A stretch of DNA of 64,000 nt from Aquisphaera giovannonii (lineage in GTDB: Bacteria > Planctomycetota > Planctomycetia > Isosphaerales > Isosphaeraceae), in contig NZ_CP042997.1 of the NCBI RefSeq assembly GCF_008087625.1, positions 9,982,001 to 10,046,000 of the forward strand, in the 5' to 3' direction. The position numbers were made by a program, and so were the translations under genes. Below are positions 23,992 to 32,803 of this stretch, piece after piece (position 1 is the stretch's first letter; each line of letters begins with the position of its first letter). A model generated the notes under the pieces. The model had not been told where the DNA came from. It saw nothing but the letters and a program-made list of their open reading frames with translations, and made no database searches.

Positions 23992-25335
23992 ATGTCCGGC
24001 ACCATGATCCTCGGAGCCGACGAGCTCGATCCCGCGGCGCGGGCCCAGGTGGACCGGATCGCCAAGGGCGACTGGCAGACGCGGCTGGCGGCGATCACCG
24101 AGATGATGCGGGAGATGAGCCTGCAGGAAGACCCCCAGGACATGGTCCGGGATTACGGGGCGCGGGTCCGCGCCATGCTCCCCGGCGACCTCTGGCTCTC
24201 GCTCAGCCGCCGCGGGCTCGAGTTCCCGCGATACCGGATCACGCGGTCGAGCACCTGGTCGGAGGTCATCGACCCCTGGAAGCAGAAGGACCGGCTGCCC
24301 CTCCTGGAAGGGGGCCTGCTCGCCGAGCTCATCTACGCCGATGAGCCGAGGCTCATCAACGACGCCGCAGGCCTCATCTCGCCCGACGACCCGGCCTTCG
24401 AGTACCTGGAGGGGGTCCGCTCGCTCATGGCGATGCCCCACTTCCAGAAGGGGGACGGGCTGAACATGGTCGTCAACATGAGCAAGCGCCCGAACGCGTA
24501 CGACCCGGAGCAGTTCCCGGACCGCTTCTGGATCAGCAGCCTCTTCGGCAGGGCCACGCAGTCCCTGGTCCTCAGCAAGGAGCTGAAGGAGGCCTACGAG
24601 ATCGTCGACCGCGAGCTGAAAGTGGTGGCCGACATCCAGCGGTCGCTCCTGCCGCAGACCCTCCCCAACATCCCGGGCCTGGAGCTGGCCGCGCACTACC
24701 AGACCTCGCAGTGGGCCGGCGGCGACTACTATGACTTCTTCGAGCTCCCCGACGGCCGTTGGGGATTCCTGATCGCCGACGTGAGCGGCCACGGCACGCC
24801 CGCGGCGGTGATGATGGCCATCCTCCACAGCCTGGCCCACGGCGTCCCGGGGCATCCCGAGCCCCCCTCGGCCCTGCTCGAGCACGTCAACCGTCGGCTG
24901 GCCGCCCGCTACACCACCAGCAACGAGGTCTTCGTCACGGCCTTCTACGGCATCTACGACCCGGCGACCCGCGTCTTCGCGTACAGCTGCGCCGGGCACA
25001 ACCCGCCGCAGCTCAAGAGATGCTCGCAGGGCAAGGTCGACACCCTGGAGGAGGTGGGAGGGCCGCCGCTGGGCGTCTTCGACGACCTGACCTACGACCG
25101 GGCCGAGGTGACGCTCCGCCCCGGCGACGTGCTGGTCCTGTACACCGACGGCATCACCGAGGCGATGAACGCCCGCAGCGAGCAGTTCGGCCTGGACCAG
25201 CTCAACGGCGTGCTCGCCCGCTGCCACCTGGACGCGCCCGGGATCCGCGACGCCATCCTGGAGCAGCTCTCCAAGTTCACCGACGGCACGCCCGCGCACG
25301 ACGACCGCACCCTCCTGGTGGCGAAGGTCCTCTGA
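23992..25335 (+). CDS. GAF-like sensor with SpoIIE/RsbU-type serine phosphatase domain
   Basis: A 447-residue protein. ATG 23992 is preferred over GTG 23983 because GAGAGGTGAG lies just upstream. Residues about 20-190 look like a GAF-type sensory domain. A helix then links to the PP2C-like SpoIIE domain (about 215-445) with metal-binding motifs QWAGGDYYDFF, GFLIADVSGHGTPAAVMMA, YSCAGHNPP, LVLYTDGITEAMN and AHDDRTLLV. Such proteins dephosphorylate anti-sigma-factor antagonists in partner-switching stress responses. No STAS or kinase partner gene is adjacent, so the target is elsewhere. Confidence 0.92.
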   Translation: MSGTMILGADELDPAARAQVDRIAKGDWQTRLAAITEMMREMSLQEDPQDMVRDYGARVRAMLPGDLWLSLSRRGLEFPRYRITRSSTWSEVIDPWKQKDRLPLLEGGLLAELIYADEPRLINDAAGLISPDDPAFEYLEGVRSLMAMPHFQKGDGLNMVVNMSKRPNAYDPEQFPDRFWISSLFGRATQSLVLSKELKEAYEIVDRELKVVADIQRSLLPQTLPNIPGLELAAHYQTSQWAGGDYYDFFELPDGRWGFLIADVSGHGTPAAVMMAILHSLAHGVPGHPEPPSALLEHVNRRLAARYTTSNEVFVTAFYGIYDPATRVFAYSCAGHNPPQLKRCSQGKVDTLEEVGGPPLGVFDDLTYDRAEVTLRPGDVLVLYTDGITEAMNARSEQFGLDQLNGVLARCHLDAPGIRDAILEQLSKFTDGTPAHDDRTLLVAKVL

Positions 25336-25457
25336 GAATCGGTCTCGGGAGGCCCACGCCGTGGTGCCCGGGCCCTACACCGGGCCGCTCCGGCTCGATC
25401 CCCGGACCACCGGCCATCGAAGTCTCCATGACCTCGGCCGCGAGCGAGAAATCATCT

Positions 25458-25495
25458 CCCTCTCCCGCTCGGCGGGAGAGGGTTGGGGTGAGGGC
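25458..25495. repeat. hairpin repeat of the CCCTCTCCC...GGGAGAGGG type
   Basis: CCCTCTCCCGCTCGGCGGGA followed by GAGGGTTGGGGTGAGGG forms a stable stem with a short loop. This is the widespread bacterial intergenic repeat often found at operon ends. It lies between the phosphatase gene and the epimerase gene and may serve as a terminator or transcript stabiliser. Confidence 0.6.
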
Positions 25496-25564
25496 GTAGG
25501 GAGCCTCCGAGCGGACGGCTCGGCCGACCCTCGAGGCCATCACGACCAGCCAAGGAATCCACCG

Positions 25565-26266
25565 ATGATCCAGCCCTACGCCGACCCGACCGCCGCGACG
25601 ATCCGGATCGCCCCCTCCATCCTCTCCGCCGACGCCGCCCGCCTGGGCGAGCAGGTGGCCGAGGCCGAACGTGCCGGCGCCGACCGGATCCACGTGGACG
25701 TGATGGACGGCCACTTCGTCCCGAACCTCACGTTCGGGCCGGGGATCGTCAAGTGGCTGCGCCCGGTCACGAGGCTGCCGCTGGAGGTCCACCTGATGGT
25801 CGAGCGGCCCGACGACGTCCTGGACGCCTTCTCCGAGGCCGGCGCCGACACCCTGATCGTCCACGTCGAGCGCTCGATCCACCTGAACCGGACCGTGCAG
25901 CGGATCAAGGGGCTGGGCAAGCGGGCCGGCGTGGCGATCAACCCGGCGACCCCCGCCGTGATGATCGAGGAGATCCTCCCGGACCTCGACCTGGTCCTCG
26001 CGATGACGGTCAACCCCGGCTTCGGCGGCCAGTCGTTCCTCCGCGGCACGCTCCCCAAGATCCGAAAGCTCCGCTCGATGATCGACGCGATCGGCTCGCC
26101 GATCGACCTCGAGGTGGACGGCGGCATCGACCCGGAGACGACCCCGGAGGTCGTCGCCGCCGGCGCGCGGGTCCTCGTCGCCGGCACGTCGATCTACGGC
26201 TCCCGCGAGGGCGTCGCCGCGGCCATCCGGAGCCTGGAGCAAGCCGCCGCGGTCGCGTCCCGGTGA
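25565..26266 (+). CDS. rpe: ribulose-phosphate 3-epimerase
   Basis: A 233-residue TIM-barrel enzyme of normal family length. Family motifs: IRIAPSILSADAARLGEQV, RIHVDVMDGHFVPNLTFGP with the catalytic Asp and metal-binding His, VHLMVERP, LAMTVNPGFGGQSF, and EVDGGIDPETTPEVVAAGA with the second catalytic Asp. It interconverts D-ribulose 5-phosphate and D-xylulose 5-phosphate in the pentose phosphate pathway, using a divalent metal in the cytoplasm. It starts at ATG 25565. It stands alone: the gap to the preceding gene is about 230 bp and includes a hairpin repeat. Confidence 0.96.
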   Translation: MIQPYADPTAATIRIAPSILSADAARLGEQVAEAERAGADRIHVDVMDGHFVPNLTFGPGIVKWLRPVTRLPLEVHLMVERPDDVLDAFSEAGADTLIVHVERSIHLNRTVQRIKGLGKRAGVAINPATPAVMIEEILPDLDLVLAMTVNPGFGGQSFLRGTLPKIRKLRSMIDAIGSPIDLEVDGGIDPETTPEVVAAGARVLVAGTSIYGSREGVAAAIRSLEQAAAVASR

Positions 26267-26510
26267 TCGGCCCCACGCCACCGATCCCCGCATTGCCCGG
26301 AATGCGACAAGGGATGGACACACCTCCCCGAATCGGATACGCCGAGAAAAGCGGCTTGAAATCCTGACAAGGTGTCGCATAAGCTCGTGATGCGATCGGG
26401 TCGGGTCCCCTCCGCGTCCCTCCTGATCACGGGGTCGGCCCTCGGCCGGTCGGCACGTCTTCTCGGGCAGACGGGTCAACAGCGTGTCACCTCGCTTCGC
26501 CAACGGACGC

Positions 26511-26933
26511 ATGCGATCCCGCCTCGGCGGGGCGGCCCTGGCCGCCCTGACGGCGGTGCTGCTCGCCCCGGGCGAGGCGAGGGCCGGGTGCTCGCACGGC
26601 CAGGAGGCCCGACCGATCGGCCCGGATCGGCTGAGCCTGCTGGAGGATTCCGGCGCGCTCGTCGAGGAGGTCGACGGCGTCGGCACGTCGCCGGATCGTG
26701 CCGGGGGGCGGCGGGGCGGATGCTCCGGGCCGTCCTGCTCCGGCAAATCCGGCCTGCCCTCGGTGCCCGCTTCGCTCCTCTCCCCTCGTTTCGTCCAGTG
26801 GGCGGCTTGGAGCGTCCCGCCCGCCTCCCCCGGCCGGTGCGGCTCGCCCGGCGTACGCGACGGCTGCCCCATGTGGACGAACCCCTCGTCCGACGCCGTC
26901 TTCCATCCCCCTCGCCCCTCCTGCGTCCGCTGA
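26511..26933 (+). CDS. small exported Cys-containing hypothetical protein
   Basis: A 140-residue product from ATG 26511 (a GTG at 26484 is possible). The N-terminus MRSRLGGAALAALTAVLLAP is a good signal peptide ending at GEARA, so the mature protein begins with GCSHGQEARP. It contains a motif CSGPSCSGKSGLPSVPA and four further cysteines, which could form disulfides outside the cell. It lies before the DUF1559/lipoprotein pair, but 366 bp away. The family is not recognised with certainty. The case for coding rests on the signal peptide, the Cys pattern and the orientation; GC-rich noise cannot be excluded. Confidence 0.45.
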   Translation: MRSRLGGAALAALTAVLLAPGEARAGCSHGQEARPIGPDRLSLLEDSGALVEEVDGVGTSPDRAGGRRGGCSGPSCSGKSGLPSVPASLLSPRFVQWAAWSVPPASPGRCGSPGVRDGCPMWTNPSSDAVFHPPRPSCVR

Positions 26934-27299
26934 ATTCCGGCCCGGCCTCGCGACCGACACGTGCGGAGCCCGCAGCGGCCAGCACGGCGCGGCCGACTCG
27001 TGAGTGCCCCACGGCCGCCGCAGGTCGCCCCCGCGTGGACGCCGCCTCGACAATCGAGCCGGCCATGACCCGGTAGGGCTGCCGCGCGGGGCCGGTCTTC
27101 CACGCGGCCTGATCCCCGCACGCCACGCGGCGGGCCTCCGCGAGCCGTCACGGCGACGGGCAGCGATCACCGTCCGCACGTCCCGATCGATCCCGCGACC
27201 CGGCGATCCCCGGGCGCTCCGTGCCGCGTCGGCCGGAGGCGTCGTCTCTACGCGCAATCGAAGGTCAACATCCTCATTCCCTAACAACAAGGAGCATTT
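26934..27299. other. intergenic region upstream of the DUF1559 gene
   Basis: No gene is supported. The last 40 bp are AT-richer and contain AACAAGGAGCATTT, the ribosome binding site of the next gene. A promoter for the DUF1559/lipoprotein genes should lie here. Confidence 0.45.
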
Positions 27300-28295
27300 A
27301 TGAGAATTAAGAGCCCTCGTCGCGGCTTCACGCTGATCGAGCTGCTGGTCGTCATCGCCATCATCGCGGTCCTGATCGCCCTCCTACTCCCCGCCGTCCA
27401 GTCGGCCCGCGAGGCCGCCCGGCGGATCCAGTGCACGAACAACCTGAAGCAGATCGGCCTGGCGATGCACAACTACCACGACTCCAACAACTGCTTCCCC
27501 TGGTGCGGCCTGACCATCCTCAACCCCACGGCCACCTCGACGGTCCAGTGGTCGCCGCACGCGAGGTTCCTGCCGTACATCGAGCAGAAGAACCTCTACG
27601 ACTCGGTCAATTTCAGCTTCGTCTGGTCCGACCCGCAGAACTCCACCGTGACGGCGACGAAGGTCGCCTCGTTCCTCTGCCCGTCCGACCCGCGGCAGGA
27701 CATCCCGACGCCGGGGTGGGCACCGACGAGCTACCGCGGGAGCCAGGGCAACAGCCTCGTCTACGGCTACAACGACAGCGACCCCACCGGCGTGAACAAG
27801 ACGATGCCGGCCCCCAACGGGATCTTCTTCTCCAGCATGCTCGTCCGCATCGCCTCGATCACCGACGGCACCAGCAACACCGGCGCGTTCAGCGAGCACT
27901 GCATCGGCGACTTCGACAACAACGTCGTCACCGAGCTGGGCGACACCTTCTGGCCGCAGACCTACCCCGCCACGCCCGACGAGGCGGTCTCGCAGTGCAA
28001 CGCGATCGACATCAAGAACCTGTCCTACCAGCGCGTCTCCGCCGTCGGGGGGCCGTGGACGCAGTATTACCACTCGGTCTCCACGTATTCCCACACCGGC
28101 CGGCCCAACGCCCGCTCCTGCATGTTCCCGCCGCTCCGGATCATGACCAACGCCAACAGCGTGCACCCCGGGGGCGTGAACCTCTGCATGGCCGACGGCT
28201 CGGTCCGGTTCATCAAGTCGACCGTCAACGTCGAGGCGTGGCGGGCAATCGGCTCGCGGAACGGCGGGGAGGTGATCAGTGCGGATTCGCTCTGA
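27300..28295 (+). CDS. DUF1559 prepilin-like (type II pseudopilin N-terminus) protein
   Basis: A 331-residue protein with AAGGAG 7-8 nt before ATG 27300. The N-terminus is a type IV prepilin leader: [20 protein letters not shown] with cleavage after Gly and Glu at +5, followed by LLPAVQSAREAARRIQCTNN. The globular DUF1559 part ends with HPGGVNLCMADGSVRFI and the usual NGGEVIS tail. Planctomycetes encode dozens of these; they are thought to be exported pseudopilin-like surface proteins and their function is unproven. The lipoprotein gene overlaps its 3' end by 17 nt, a conserved pairing in the phylum. Confidence 0.93.
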   Translation: MRIKSPRRGFTLIELLVVIAIIAVLIALLLPAVQSAREAARRIQCTNNLKQIGLAMHNYHDSNNCFPWCGLTILNPTATSTVQWSPHARFLPYIEQKNLYDSVNFSFVWSDPQNSTVTATKVASFLCPSDPRQDIPTPGWAPTSYRGSQGNSLVYGYNDSDPTGVNKTMPAPNGIFFSSMLVRIASITDGTSNTGAFSEHCIGDFDNNVVTELGDTFWPQTYPATPDEAVSQCNAIDIKNLSYQRVSAVGGPWTQYYHSVSTYSHTGRPNARSCMFPPLRIMTNANSVHPGGVNLCMADGSVRFIKSTVNVEAWRAIGSRNGGEVISADSL

Positions 28296-28740
28296 CACAC
28301 CCCGGCCCTCTGCCCGGGCAGCCGCGCCGGCGTGGCGCCGGCGTAGGCCCCCGCGGCGGGCCGCGGCGATCTTGGCGACGTCGCTCTGCGTCTCGCTCGC
28401 GGTGGCCGCCGGCTGCGACGCGGGCGGCGGGCCGGGCCGCGGCTCCGTTGATCCCGAGGCCGCGAAGCGGCTCCTGGTCGAGGTGCTGGACGCCTGGAAG
28501 GCCGGCGGCAAGCCCGAAGACCTGGCCCGGAAGTCACCGCCGGTCACGGTCGGGGAGGAGGAGTGGCAGGCCGGCTCGCAGCTGGTCTCCTACGAGCTCG
28601 CCCCGGGAGAGCGGGCCGTCGGCAGCGCGCTGAGCTGCGTCGTCGAGCTGTCGGTGAAGGGCAAGGACGGCAAGGCCGCCAGGCGGCGAGTCTCCTACGA
28701 CGTCACCACGGCGCCCCCCTCGGTCTTCCGCCGGGATTGA
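28279..28740 (+). CDS. putative lipoprotein paired with DUF1559
   Basis: A 153-residue protein with GTG start at 28279, overlapping the end of the DUF1559 gene by 17 nt (translational coupling likely). After an Arg-rich stretch comes a hydrophobic segment ending SLAVAAGCDAGGG, a lipobox with the lipidated Cys near residue 43. The mature part (VDPEAAKRLLVEVLDAWKAG, PPVTVGEEEWQAGSQLVSYE) resembles the small lipoproteins that commonly follow DUF1559 genes. The long basic N-terminus suggests the true start could be a little downstream. Confidence 0.75.
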   Translation: MRIRSDTPRPSARAAAPAWRRRRPPRRAAAILATSLCVSLAVAAGCDAGGGPGRGSVDPEAAKRLLVEVLDAWKAGGKPEDLARKSPPVTVGEEEWQAGSQLVSYELAPGERAVGSALSCVVELSVKGKDGKAARRRVSYDVTTAPPSVFRRD

Positions 28741-28765
28741 TCTCATCATCTGGAGCATTTTTCCC

Positions 28766-30115
28766 ATGATCACGCGATCGGAATCCAACGCGGTCATCGC
28801 GGCGCTCTTCGCCCTCGCGGCGACGCCCGCGGCGGCCGCCCTGGCCGATGACGGGCCGCCTGAAGTGCCGGCCACCCGCCCCGAGCTGAAGGCCTTCCTG
28901 GAGGCCTCCAAGAGGAACGCGCCCCGGCTGCCGATGCCTCCGCTGAGCGAGGCCGACCGGGAGAAGATGGCGGGTGCCTCGTGGTCCTCCGCGGACTGGT
29001 CCGTCTACAACAACGGCCGGATGCGCAAGCACTACCTGCCGGCGGAGCTCGCCGACGTCTCGGTCCTCCGCGGCGACGACCCGGCGATGACGCTCGGCAA
29101 CCGCTTCCAGACGATGCTCTTCTGGATCGTCTCCCGGGCGAACAACTGCACGTACTGCATGGGCCACCAGGAGTCGAAGCTCGCCGCCGCCGGCATGGTG
29201 GACGACGAGATCGCCGAGCTCGACGGCGACTGGTCCGCGTTCACGCCCCGCGACCGCGCCGCGTTCGGCCTGGCCCGGAAGCTGACCTACGAGCCGCACC
29301 GCATGGCCCGGGCGGACATCGACGCGCTCCGGCCGCACTTCAACGACGCGCAGATCCTCGAGGTCGTCAACGCCGTCGCCAACTTCAATTCCATGAATCG
29401 CTGGACCGGCGCGCTGCGGATCCCGCAGGAGGAACACCGCGTCTACCTGACGCCGACCGCCGCGAAGTTCCGGGAGCTGGTCAGCCGCCAGGCGCCGCTG
29501 GACCGGGAGGCCCGCCGGCCGGGCCGCGCCTGCGCGAAGCCCGCCGCCCGTCCGCCGCTGGAATCCCGGGCCGAGGTGGAGGCCGCCCTGGCCTCCTGCC
29601 GCGACCGCGAGCCGAGGCTCCCCCTGGCGTCCGAGGACGCGGCCCGCGCCGCGATGAAGGACGAATCCCCCGGCCCCGTCCCCGCGTGGATCCGGCTGCT
29701 CGCCGCCTTCCCGAAGGCCGGCCCCGCCCGGGTGAAGGTCCACCGGGCATCGGAGACCAGGGGCGTGCTCGACCCCCTGCTGCGAGCCCAGATCGCCTGG
29801 ATCGCCGCGAGGAACGACCGGGCCTGGTACGCGCTCGGCCACGCCCGCGCCCGGCTCCTGGCACTCGGCCAGGATGACGACGCGATCTACCGCCTCGACC
29901 GCGCCGACCTCGACAACATCCCCGCCAGGCGGCGTGCCGTCTACTCGCTCGCGAGGAAGCTCACCGTCGACCCGGCCCTCGTGGCCGACGCCGACGTCGA
30001 GGCCGTCCGCGCGCAATTCCCCGACCGGGAGGTCGCCGAGATCGTCTTCCAGGTCACCGAGGCCGCCTACTTCGACCGCCTGACGGAGGCCGCCGGCCTG
30101 CCGCTCGAGCCCTGA
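28766..30115 (+). CDS. exported double AhpD-like (carboxymuconolactone decarboxylase-fold) protein, second domain lacking cysteines
   Basis: A 449-residue protein from ATG 28766 with a signal-like N-terminus (VIAALFALAATPAAAALA). Residues about 60-245 form an AhpD-like domain with the redox pair in NNCTYCMGHQESKLA. Residues about 270-445 repeat the fold, but at the equivalent place read NDRAWYALGHARARLLALGQ, with both cysteines lost and the His retained. AhpD-type proteins use CxxC plus a His/Glu relay to reduce peroxiredoxins or act as peroxidase-like enzymes. Loss in one repeat suggests one catalytic and one structural half. The next gene is another AhpD-like protein, so the two may work together. 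Confidence 0.82.
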   Translation: MITRSESNAVIAALFALAATPAAAALADDGPPEVPATRPELKAFLEASKRNAPRLPMPPLSEADREKMAGASWSSADWSVYNNGRMRKHYLPAELADVSVLRGDDPAMTLGNRFQTMLFWIVSRANNCTYCMGHQESKLAAAGMVDDEIAELDGDWSAFTPRDRAAFGLARKLTYEPHRMARADIDALRPHFNDAQILEVVNAVANFNSMNRWTGALRIPQEEHRVYLTPTAAKFRELVSRQAPLDREARRPGRACAKPAARPPLESRAEVEAALASCRDREPRLPLASEDAARAAMKDESPGPVPAWIRLLAAFPKAGPARVKVHRASETRGVLDPLLRAQIAWIAARNDRAWYALGHARARLLALGQDDDAIYRLDRADLDNIPARRRAVYSLARKLTVDPALVADADVEAVRAQFPDREVAEIVFQVTEAAYFDRLTEAAGLPLEP

Positions 30116-30196
30116 CGAACCCGGGCGGGCCGACGTCGCGGACGCAGAGGGCGACCTCGGCCCGGCCCGCCCGCCTTCCACGGAGAACCGACGAAC

Positions 30197-30793
30197 ATGG
30201 CACACATCCACCTCCCCGAGGGGGCGCCCGGCATCATCGGGCCGATGGCCGCGTACCCGGAGACGCAGAGGCCCCTCAACGACCTGGCGGAGGCCCTCCT
30301 CCGCGGCCCGTCCTCGCTGACCCCCGGCGAGCGCGAGACGATCGCGGCCTACGTCTCGCGGGGCAACGAATGCCACTTCTGCTGCCAGTCGCACGCCGCC
30401 GCGGCGCGGGCGCACCTCGGGCCCCAGAAGTCGCTGGTCGACGAGGTCCTCGCCGACGTCGCCGGGTCGCCCGCCTCGCCGAAGCTGAAGGCCCTGCTGG
30501 CGATCGCGGACAAGGTCCGCCGCGACGGCCGCCTCGTCCAGGCCGCGGACGTCGCGCGGGCCCGCGCCGAGGGCGCCGACGACAAGGCCATCCACGACAC
30601 CGTCCTGATCGCCGCGGCCTTCTGCATGTTCAACCGCTACGTCGAGGGCCTCGGCACCTGGGCGCCGCAGGACCCGGCCGACTACGTCGAGTCCGGCGAG
30701 CGCCTCGCCCATCACGGCTACGCGAAGTTCGACTTCAGCCACATCCGCGGGGAGTGGGCCGCGAGCACGGCCGGTCGTGGACACGGCTCGTGA
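30197..30793 (+). CDS. AhpD-like / carboxymuconolactone decarboxylase family protein (peroxidase-related)
   Basis: A 198-residue protein with ATG at 30197 and GGAG nearby. Motifs are LTPGERETIAAYVSRGNECHFCCQSHAA, with the CxxC pair (ECHFC) and the following His of the AhpD active site, and a C-terminal CMFNRYVEGLGTWAP that is typical of uncharacterised peroxidase-related enzymes. There is no signal peptide, so it would be cytoplasmic, in contrast to the exported double-domain paralog 81 bp upstream. It is likely co-transcribed with that gene. Confidence 0.88.
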   Translation: MAHIHLPEGAPGIIGPMAAYPETQRPLNDLAEALLRGPSSLTPGERETIAAYVSRGNECHFCCQSHAAAARAHLGPQKSLVDEVLADVAGSPASPKLKALLAIADKVRRDGRLVQAADVARARAEGADDKAIHDTVLIAAAFCMFNRYVEGLGTWAPQDPADYVESGERLAHHGYAKFDFSHIRGEWAASTAGRGHGS

Positions 30794-30958
30794 CACCTCT
30801 TCGGCCGGCCAGGGCGCGGGACCGTATCCGCGGCCCCGCCCAGGCCGGCATGGCGTCCGCGGCATACCCTCGGTAGGCCGGACGGACGCGGCTGCGGCCC
30901 GGGCATCCCGGGCCGCATCTCCGGCCCTGCGCCTTCCCGAGACGAGGATCCCCGGCCC

Positions 30959-31735
30959 ATGCCGTCGCCCTTCCCCGGGATGAACCCGTACCTCGAGCGG
31001 GACATCGCCTGGCACGACTTCCACGAGCGCTTCCTGATCGTGGGCGCCGGGGTCCTGGGGGCTCAGGTACGCCCGCACTACGTCGTCCGCGTGGACGATC
31101 ACCACTTCGTCCACGAGTTGCCCGACGAGCCCAGGCAGGCGGCGGGGCGGGCCGATCCGTCGCCGCTGCCAACCGGACACACGCCGGCGCCGCCGGGCGG
31201 GGGGGCCGCCGTGCTGGACGCCCCGGCCCAGGTTCGCGTGCCCGTGATCGACGTGGTTCGAGAGTCCTACCTCGAGATCCTCGACCGCCACTCGCGGGAG
31301 GTCGTGACGGTGGTCGAGCTGCTCAGCCCGTCGAATAAGCGGAGGCGTGGGGCGGACCGGGCCCAGTACCTGGTGATGCGGTCCCGGGTGTTGGCCTCGG
31401 CGTCGCATCTCGTCGAGATCGACCTGCTCCGCGGCGGGGAGCCGATGCCCGGCGAGGACTTGCCTCGTTGCACGTATTCCGTCCTCGTGAGCCGCTCCGA
31501 GGACCGGCCCGCCGCCGACTACTGGCCGCTCGGACTCGCCGACCGCCTGCCCGTCATCCCGATCCCCCTCCGCCCGCCGCACTCCGAGGCCTCGCTCGAC
31601 CTGCAAGGCCTCCTCGACCGCGTCTACGACGAGGCCGGCTACGAGTACGACATCTACGACGGCCCGCCCACGCCCCCGCTGACCGCCGAGGAAGCGGCCT
31701 GGGCCCGGCCGTTCCTCCCGGCGGACGCCGAATAA
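30959..31735 (+). CDS. DUF4058 family protein
   Basis: A 258-residue protein starting at ATG 30959, with the diagnostic DUF4058 N-terminus MPSPFPGMNPYLERDIAWHD FHERFL. Later motifs include VIDVVRESYLEILDRHSREV, TVVELLSPSNKRRRGADRAQY and SHLVEIDLLRGGE, which resemble restriction-endonuclease-like or Uma2-like cores (E...LSPSNK). The family is widespread in planctomycetes and cyanobacteria, and its function is unknown. Length is normal. It is separated from the AhpD-like gene by about 165 bp without a recognised feature. Confidence 0.9.
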   Translation: MPSPFPGMNPYLERDIAWHDFHERFLIVGAGVLGAQVRPHYVVRVDDHHFVHELPDEPRQAAGRADPSPLPTGHTPAPPGGGAAVLDAPAQVRVPVIDVVRESYLEILDRHSREVVTVVELLSPSNKRRRGADRAQYLVMRSRVLASASHLVEIDLLRGGEPMPGEDLPRCTYSVLVSRSEDRPAADYWPLGLADRLPVIPIPLRPPHSEASLDLQGLLDRVYDEAGYEYDIYDGPPTPPLTAEEAAWARPFLPADAE

Positions 31736-31826
31736 CCCGGCTGCAACGCGTTGACGACCCTCCATCGCGACGCGTGGCGCCCCCGCCGCCCCATCGGCCC
31801 CGGCTTCCTGCCTCACCGGGGCCGCG

Positions 31827-32660
31827 TCAGTCGCGGAAGACCCTCACGGCATGGCTGGCGCTCTTGTTATACCAGGAGTTCTCCCGGAACGGGCGGAGCT
31901 GGACGCCGCAGGGGATGGGGCGGCCGTTGGAGTCGCGAACGTCCTCGCCGTGGCTGTCGATGATCAGGGGGACGCCGTCGGGCGACCGGCCGATCGGGCC
32001 GACCCAGATCACGACGTGGCTGATCTTCCCGCCGCGGTTGCGGATGAAGACCAGGTCGCCGGTGCGGAGCGTGCGGAGCCGATCCTCGTACCCGTCGGGC
32101 AGCTCCACGCGATGCAGCCGGTGGGAACGGCCGCCGGCCTCGCGGGCGGCCTGCTCCTCGGACTGGTGATGGACCTCGGTGTTCAGCCGCAGGCCGAAAC
32201 CCTGGTTGTAGACGAAGCCGGTCAGGTTGCTGCAGTCCACGCCCTTGCCGTCGCGCCCGGCGCAGGTCTTCTGCCAGGGCCAGCTCGCGGGCGGATCCCA
32301 GTCGGGGATGTGGTGATGCTGATACGCGTACCCCTGGAACCGAAGCGCCGTCGCGATGACCCGCTCCCGGAGCCGCTCCACGGGCCAGCCCTCGACGGCC
32401 CTCGGCACGGGATACGTCCGAGGCTCCGGCCCCCAGGAATGCCATCGCTCGAGGGTCCGCTTCGAGTACCAGTGCGCGAACGGGATCTCCGCCTCCAGCC
32501 GCGGGTCGCCCCGCTCCGTCCGCTCCAGGTCGCCGATCAATTCCGCCACCGGGTAGGTGAACTCCACCCCGTAGGGCGAGCGATACCCCGGCTCCTGCGC
32601 CGGGGCCGCCGGGCCGATCCATCCGATCAGGCAGGCGGCGAGGACGGCGGCACGTTTCAT
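31827..32660 (-). CDS. secreted NlpC/P60-type cysteine hydrolase
   Basis: A 277-residue protein. ATG 32660 is chosen because AGGGAG lies 7 nt upstream; ATG 32666 is an alternative. The signal peptide is MKRAAVLAACLIGWIGPAA with cleavage at PAPAQ. The C-terminal half carries the NlpC/P60 triad: the catalytic Cys in GRDGKGVDCSNLTGFVY, the His in RGGKISHVVIWVGP and a polar third residue at LIIDSHGEDV. The N-terminal ~120 residues are a spacer with no SH3b motif visible. The family cleaves peptide bonds in peptidoglycan cross-links or related amides. It is monocistronic on the minus strand. Confidence 0.87.
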   Translation of the reverse strand: MKRAAVLAACLIGWIGPAAPAQEPGYRSPYGVEFTYPVAELIGDLERTERGDPRLEAEIPFAHWYSKRTLERWHSWGPEPRTYPVPRAVEGWPVERLRERVIATALRFQGYAYQHHHIPDWDPPASWPWQKTCAGRDGKGVDCSNLTGFVYNQGFGLRLNTEVHHQSEEQAAREAGGRSHRLHRVELPDGYEDRLRTLRTGDLVFIRNRGGKISHVVIWVGPIGRSPDGVPLIIDSHGEDVRDSNGRPIPCGVQLRPFRENSWYNKSASHAVRVFRD

Positions 32661-32803
32661 GAGCATGCTCCCTGTTTCGATGCGGACGACGCGATCGCTG
32701 GCCTGTCGTCGGCCACAGGGAGTGTAGGTCATGCTGGCGAGAGCGGCGCGGAATGTCGCCGGGTATGCCGCGTGGGCAAGATTCGATCCCCGAAAGACCT
32801 GGA

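Noticed and set aside
28703-31816. A 1,037-codon minus-strand frame opposite the AhpD-like and DUF4058 genes
   Set aside because: Low-complexity translation and no motif; the plus-strand genes have clear families.
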